Assembly: GCA_965249785.1 (NCBI GenBank)
Contig: CBDFMU010000026.1
Location: 186,001-250,000, forward strand
Length of the DNA stretch: 64,000 nt
Direction: 5' to 3'
Origin: M3007 sp965249785
Lineage (GTDB): Bacteria > Bacteroidota > Bacteroidia > Chitinophagales > Saprospiraceae
The notes under the pieces were generated by a model that was not told where the DNA came from, made no database searches, and saw nothing but the letters and a program-made list of their open reading frames with translations. Positions 60,518 through 64,000 of this stretch are shown here, one piece after another. The first letter of the stretch is position 1. Each line of letters begins with the position of its first letter. Position numbers and translations under genes: made by a program.

Positions 60518-60534
60518 GAGTAGTGTTTTTGTGT

Positions 60535-61086
60535 TTACTTCATGGGTTTCAGCAGGGCTTCCACGCTGATTTTGATCGTTTGGGCGATTTTGTCGCGCAC
60601 AACGCTGGGAATAGAAATGCCATAGTCGGCGGCGGCTACATTGAAAGAGGAAGCGAGGGTAATGTTTCCAGCATTCACTTTCACCGTGCCGCTCACGTCC
60701 ACATCTTTCGTAATGCCGTGCATGGTCAATTGGCCCTTCACCTGAGCGGTGTATTTGCCGTCCTGTGCAAAATTCACTTCGCTCAAGTTGGTGATCTCGC
60801 CTTTAAATTGAGCATTTGGGTAAGTCGAGGACTCCATATAATTTTCGTTGAAATGCTCCTGCATCAAAGCTTTTTCCATTTGAAAACCTTTGACGAGAAC
60901 TTTCCACTCCGTTTTTCCGGTCTTAGTGTCCAGGACAGCCGTGCCACTCTTGGTCGTGCCTTCTATTTTTTCCATTGGCGAGGTCGCATCAAATTTCACA
61001 GCGGCATCACGGGTAAAAAAACGTTGCGCGGTTAGCGGACCGGCCACCAACAGGAAAAGAGCAGCGATTGACAGGATATTTTTCAT
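60535..61086 (-). CDS. YceI family protein
   Basis: 183 residues from the ATG at 61086, with a Sec signal (NILSIAALFLLVAGPLTAQ). The mature protein is the YceI lipocalin-like barrel: SGTAVLDTKTGKTEWKVLVK, the segment YMESSTYPNAQFKGEITN and LTMHGITKDVDVSGTVKV. Members bind isoprenoid-type hydrophobic molecules in the periplasm. It lies between the OB-fold and DUF5777 genes; the upstream gap holds a long GTTGAG tract, so the ORF start at 61197 is rejected. Confidence 0.93.
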   Translation of the reverse strand: MKNILSIAALFLLVAGPLTAQRFFTRDAAVKFDATSPMEKIEGTTKSGTAVLDTKTGKTEWKVLVKGFQMEKALMQEHFNENYMESSTYPNAQFKGEITNLSEVNFAQDGKYTAQVKGQLTMHGITKDVDVSGTVKVNAGNITLASSFNVAAADYGISIPSVVRDKIAQTIKISVEALLKPMK

Positions 61087-61091
61087 AATAA

Positions 61092-61258
61092 GGTGGTTGA
61101 AAAGGTTGAGGGAAAAAGTTGAGAAAATAAGGGGTTGATGTTGTTGAGTAGGGTTGAGGAAAAGGTTGAGGTTGTTGAGATGAGGTATATTGAACACACT
61201 AAATTATTTCTCAACCTGCGAAGCAGACTCAACATTCTCAACAATTTTTCTCAACAAT
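61092..61258. repeat. Long GTTGAG-unit inverted tract
   Basis: The plus strand carries about nine GGTTGAG-like units over 61092-61182 and about four opposing CTCAAC units over 61203-61258. It is the longest tract of this family and lies between two genes on the same strand. Confidence 0.8.
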
Positions 61259-61666
61259 TTATTTCACTTCCACGCAACGCGACAGTTGCACATCCAGATT
61301 AAGACCGTCGCATTTGCCTTTCAAAGTAATTTTTTCGCCCACCGGAAAGTTGGTGCGTGGGTGTTGCGCCAGCGAATCGAGGGTACAATACACGCCAAAA
61401 TCCTGTCCCGTTTCCAGCATCACTTTCACGGTGCCGTCTTCGTTGGTAGTTTCTTTTACCTGGCCCGACACAGCGATGGTTTTGCCGAGATATTTAGTGT
61501 TGGCCGCGTTTTCATCGGCGTTATATTCGGTCAGCAAAGCCGCCGCTGCTATACTGGCTTCGGCCTTGGAAGTCGCCATATCTTCTTTGGGTTTGTTCCA
61601 TTGGTAGTAGCCAACGCCCGCGCCGACGATGCCGATGATAACTAGGAAAAGGACGGCTTTTTTCAT
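61259..61666 (-). CDS. OB-fold (tRNA_anti-like) envelope protein
   Basis: 135 residues. An uncleaved or signal-type N-terminal helix (KAVLFLVIIGIVGAGVGYYQW) is followed by a small OB-fold: LLTEYNADENAANTKYLGK, AVSGQVKETTNEDG and KITLKGKCDGLNLDVQLSRC. Proteins of this tRNA_anti-like type are common in Bacteroidota and of unknown role; the placement beside cytochrome c and YceI is conserved in my experience of the phylum, which is recall rather than a search. Confidence 0.83.
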   Translation of the reverse strand: MKKAVLFLVIIGIVGAGVGYYQWNKPKEDMATSKAEASIAAAALLTEYNADENAANTKYLGKTIAVSGQVKETTNEDGTVKVMLETGQDFGVYCTLDSLAQHPRTNFPVGEKITLKGKCDGLNLDVQLSRCVEVK

Positions 61667-61753
61667 ATTGGAAGACGAAATTTATTTCGTTTTTAAATTT
61701 TTAAAAAACTGAAAACCAATTAATTGCAATACGGAATAAATTCCGCGCTCCGA

Positions 61754-62125
61754 CTAATTATTGAGCGCACCAGCATTCACCCAGGCCTCTATTTTTTGTC
61801 GGTTGCAAAGGCTCATGAGTCCGGTTTGGGGCATAGGATTGATGTGATCATTGATGCGAGCCACCAACGTTCCATTCACCGCATAGTCGTGGAATACCTC
61901 AAAGTCCTCGAATGGATAACCGGAAATATTGTTCGCCACCGTGTGGCATGAATAGCAGTTTTGCTGCAAAATCTCCTTGATCTCTACACTATAACGCATG
62001 GCAGTGGTATCGCAAGACTCGGCGGGGCCGAACAGTTCTTCTTCGTTGTCGTAGGTGCAGCCAGTTGGTAAAGCCAGCAATGCCCAGAGGCCCAACAGGC
62101 CACAAAAGAGAAGTAGTTTTTTCAT
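61754..62125 (-). CDS. Lipoprotein c-type cytochrome domain protein
   Basis: 123 residues: lipobox with C23 (LPTGC), then one haem-binding motif C57-Y-S-C60-H61 and a candidate axial Met in NPMPQTG near the end. It is a monohaem cytochrome-like domain, predicted to be anchored in the envelope. It is the first gene of the four-gene run (cytochrome, OB-fold, YceI, DUF5777). Electron partner unknown. Confidence 0.88.
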   Translation of the reverse strand: MKKLLLFCGLLGLWALLALPTGCTYDNEEELFGPAESCDTTAMRYSVEIKEILQQNCYSCHTVANNISGYPFEDFEVFHDYAVNGTLVARINDHINPMPQTGLMSLCNRQKIEAWVNAGALNN

Positions 62126-62203
62126 GTTTTTCCTAAAAAGTGAAAATTATCGAATCGCAAATAACGCTCAACATTGGCTAGTTTTCGTTGTTTATACTCG
62201 GTT

Positions 62204-62450
62204 TGTATAGGTTAGACGGGGCTGGAAGCGAAAAGGTTTAGGCAGGTTTATTTATTGACTTTCAGTGCTTTATATTTTGTCTCTATCAAAACTTATCTGC
62301 TTTAACTGTATTTGCTCTCTTAGCCGCAAAAATGCAGCAAACCGAGCATTACTGGCCAGTCGAACTGACTGAATCCTTAAAAAACCCGGATAGGCCAGCA
62401 CAAATGTCAACTAAACCCTTCTAAACCTTTTGTCTAAACCGCTCTAAAAT
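62204..62450. repeat. Decanucleotide inverted tract, CTAAACC family
   Basis: Left: AGGTTAGACG (62211), AGGTTTAGGC and AGGTTTA around 62237-62252. Right: CTAAACCCTT, CTAAACCTTT, CTAAACCGCT, CTAAAATTTT between 62410 and 62450. About 150 nt separate the arms. The region contains no gene I can support. Same family as 26743-26848. Confidence 0.7.
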
Positions 62451-62486
62451 TTTCCTTATTAGACCCATCTAACCGACGTCAGCAAC

Positions 62487-62612
62487 ATGGAAAAGAAGAA
62501 TTGGAAAATCTGGTTTCGACAACTTGGCCTGGCGGGCTTTTTATTTTTTCTGGCCAAAGGACTGGTCTGGTTGGCCATCTTTTTTGGCCTGTTCAAGGCT
62601 TGCGGCACGTAA
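62487..62612 (+). CDS. Putative 41-residue membrane protein
   Basis: ATG at 62487 to TAA at 62612. The peptide starts MEKKNWKIWFRQLGLAGF, has one long hydrophobic helix (about 14-36) and ends in KACGT. The positive N-terminus, central helix and cysteine-containing end look like a real small membrane protein; similar short proteins (K-W-x-x-G-x-x-GFLFF) occur in Bacteroidota. The ribosome-binding site is weak. It lies just after the CTAAACC repeats and upstream of uvrA. Confidence 0.6.
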   Translation: MEKKNWKIWFRQLGLAGFLFFLAKGLVWLAIFFGLFKACGT

Positions 62613-62825
62613 TTAATAGACTGCCGGACAGTTGGATATTGGACAATTGACCTTTCACGTAAAAAATTTGAAGGTTAATAACATATATTTTAGAGTCTAA
62701 CGTCTAAAATCAAAATATCCAGTAGTTCAACACTTATTATTTTAAAACAAAAAGTTTTCGCAATTTCGCACCTCATTTCCCAATCAGGTGGTAAGTAAGT
62801 GAGATCAATCGGTTGCGTTGGTCTT

Positions 62826-62857
62826 ATTGCCTTATTTGCCTTTTGCAATTTTGCCTA
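62826..62857. repeat. TTTGCCT-unit tract upstream of uvrA
   Basis: TTGCCTTA, TTTGCCT, TTTGCAA and TTTTGCCT units end nine bases before the uvrA ATG; complementary in sequence to the GCAAAAG family. Confidence 0.55.
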
Positions 62858-62865
62858 TTTAAAAT

Positions 62866-64000
62866 ATGGCTTCTAAGAAAAATACTGCCGCGTTGGCTCC
62901 TACTCCTTCCGAAAATGGGACCGACGAAATGGTGGATCCAAATCACATCGTGATCAAAGGCGCGCGCACTAATAACCTGCGTAATATAGACCTGCGTATT
63001 CCCAAAAACAAACTGGTGGTCGTCACGGGCGTCAGCGGTTCCGGCAAGTCGTCCATCACGATGGATACGCTGTACGCGGAAGGTCAACGCCGCTACGTGG
63101 AAAGCCTGTCGAGTTATGCCCGCCAGTTTTTGGGGCGCATGAAAAAGCCCGATGTGGATTACATCCGGGGCATTTGTCCGGCTATTGCCATCGAACAACG
63201 CGTAACGACGGGCAATACGCGCTCCACGGTGGGCAGCATGACCGAGGTGTATGAGTTCTTGCGCTTGCTGTATGCGCGTATCGGACGATTTTATTCGCCG
63301 ATCAGTGGGCAGGAAGTGAAAAAACACGAAGTGTCGGACGTTATTGATTTTATCAAAAGCCAACCCGAAGGTACGCGCGGTCTAGTGCTGATGCCTTTCA
63401 GCGATAAATACAAGGAACGGACGCTCGAACAGGAACTGAATTTGTTGTTGCAAAAAGGCTACACGCGTTTGCAGGCGGGCGGAGAAACCGTACAGATTCA
63501 GGATATTCTGGAAGGCGAAAACACCGAATTCGATCTTAAATTACCAGCCTACACTTTTCGCGATCGCGTCTTATTGTTGCTCGACCGTTTTGTCATCCAA
63601 AATCCGATGGACGACAGCGACTGGATGCGACTGGCGGACTCTGTAAATACCGCTTTTTATGAAAGTGAGGGGGAATGCGTCGTTCAAATACTGAATGCGG
63701 AATCCGGAATTCGGAATTCCACGACGTTCAATAATCGCTTCGAGTTGGACGGTATGGAATTTCCGGAACCAACGCCGCAACTCTTCAATTATAACAATCC
63801 CTATGGTGCCTGCCCAACCTGTGAAGGCTACGGGAAAATACTCGGCATTGACCATAATAAAGTAATTCCCGACCAAACAAAATCGGTGTACGATGGGGCG
63901 GTTGTGTCCTGGAAAGGGGAGAAAGGTAGTGAGTGGCAGGAAACGTTAATGCGTCAGGCGCACCGTTTCGATTTTCCTGTACATACGCCCGTAGAAAATC
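62866..64000 (+). CDS. uvrA: Excinuclease ABC subunit A, 3' end outside the window
   Basis: The first 378 residues are visible. Walker A is GVSGSGKSSI in the first ATPase domain, followed by the UvrB-interaction region (YAEGQRRYVESLSSYARQFL, YIRGICPAIAIEQR), and the first zinc finger begins at CPTCEGYG. UvrA scans DNA for bulky damage with UvrB. A 28-nt heptad tract (63693-63720) encodes about residues 276-285 just before the FNNRFELDG segment, in a loop where UvrA length varies. The frame remains open to the right edge. Confidence 0.95.
   Translation, partial: MASKKNTAALAPTPSENGTDEMVDPNHIVIKGARTNNLRNIDLRIPKNKLVVVTGVSGSGKSSITMDTLYAEGQRRYVESLSSYARQFLGRMKKPDVDYIRGICPAIAIEQRVTTGNTRSTVGSMTEVYEFLRLLYARIGRFYSPISGQEVKKHEVSDVIDFIKSQPEGTRGLVLMPFSDKYKERTLEQELNLLLQKGYTRLQAGGETVQIQDILEGENTEFDLKLPAYTFRDRVLLLLDRFVIQNPMDDSDWMRLADSVNTAFYESEGECVVQILNAESGIRNSTTFNNRFELDGMEFPEPTPQLFNYNNPYGACPTCEGYGKILGIDHNKVIPDQTKSVYDGAVVSWKGEKGSEWQETLMRQAHRFDFPVHTPVEN
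63693..63720. repeat. In-frame heptanucleotide tract inside uvrA
   Basis: GAATGCG, GAATCCG, GAATTCG and GAATTCC follow directly. They encode part of the LNAESGIRNS segment. It resembles the trpGD tract at 2281-2322. Confidence 0.7.

Noticed and set aside
1..64000. tRNA or rRNA genes
   Set aside because: No T-loop GTTCRANNC with acceptor pairing, nor any rRNA sequence, was noticed on either strand; a tRNAscan run would settle it.

Overview
This window looks like a chromosomal segment of a Bacteroidota bacterium, probably from the Saprospiria/Lewinella-Haliscomenobacter side. That placement is inference. It rests on families typical of the phylum (DUF4175, DUF5686 with a carboxypeptidase-regulatory N-terminus, a PorT-like barrel, DUF5777, the Bacteroidota form of ParC), on promoters of the TAnnTTTG type, and on very weak Shine-Dalgarno sequences. 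No rRNA, tRNA, CRISPR array, insertion sequence or prophage was found.

Layout. 1-10.4 kb: an unrecognised partial gene, a methyltransferase, a fused TrpG-TrpD, two lipoproteins (one an HSL-type esterase), an ABA4-like membrane protein, NadC, an M1 aminopeptidase lipoprotein and an MscS channel. 10.5-21 kb: a DUF433/DUF5615 toxin-antitoxin pair, DNA polymerase I, two small unknowns (one a stand-alone HsdR N-domain), sigma-54 and a giant coiled-coil DUF4175 membrane protein. 21.3-29.6 kb: redoxin, RidA, PurU, MazG-like, TsaB, two ArsR regulators, a PorT-like barrel and ParC. 29.7-38.8 kb: DUF5686 protein, a TPR protein, an intergenic tandem pair of putative structured RNAs, a large FtsX-type permease and a TIGR01777 epimerase. 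38.8-40.3 kb: an AT-rich accessory patch with two frameshifted genes and a DUF6883/DUF4926 pair. 40.3-51 kb: GyrB, CarA, a regulator-like protein, a metallophosphoesterase, a GT-C-like membrane protein, AlkD and a MacB-like permease. 51.3-64 kb: a DUF3857/transglutaminase protein, superoxide dismutase, an RND/ABC adaptor, a second MscS, a cytochrome c / OB-fold / YceI / DUF5777 envelope cluster (DUF5777 frameshifted), a 41-aa membrane protein and the start of UvrA.

Most genes are housekeeping and sit singly or in loose co-directional runs. The notable content lies between them. (i) Two tandem copies, about 224 nt apart, of a putative small RNA each end in a strong intrinsic terminator, and their stems change in a base-pair-preserving way. 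(ii) At least fifteen intergenic tracts are built from degenerate 7-, 9- or 10-nt units, many with a second, reverse-complement tract nearby, so that they form long hairpins. They occur in convergent, divergent and co-directional gaps alike. (iii) Related tracts sit in frame inside trpGD and uvrA, and a REP-like palindrome sits in frame inside polA. Together these suggest an active or recent repeat-generating process in this genome.
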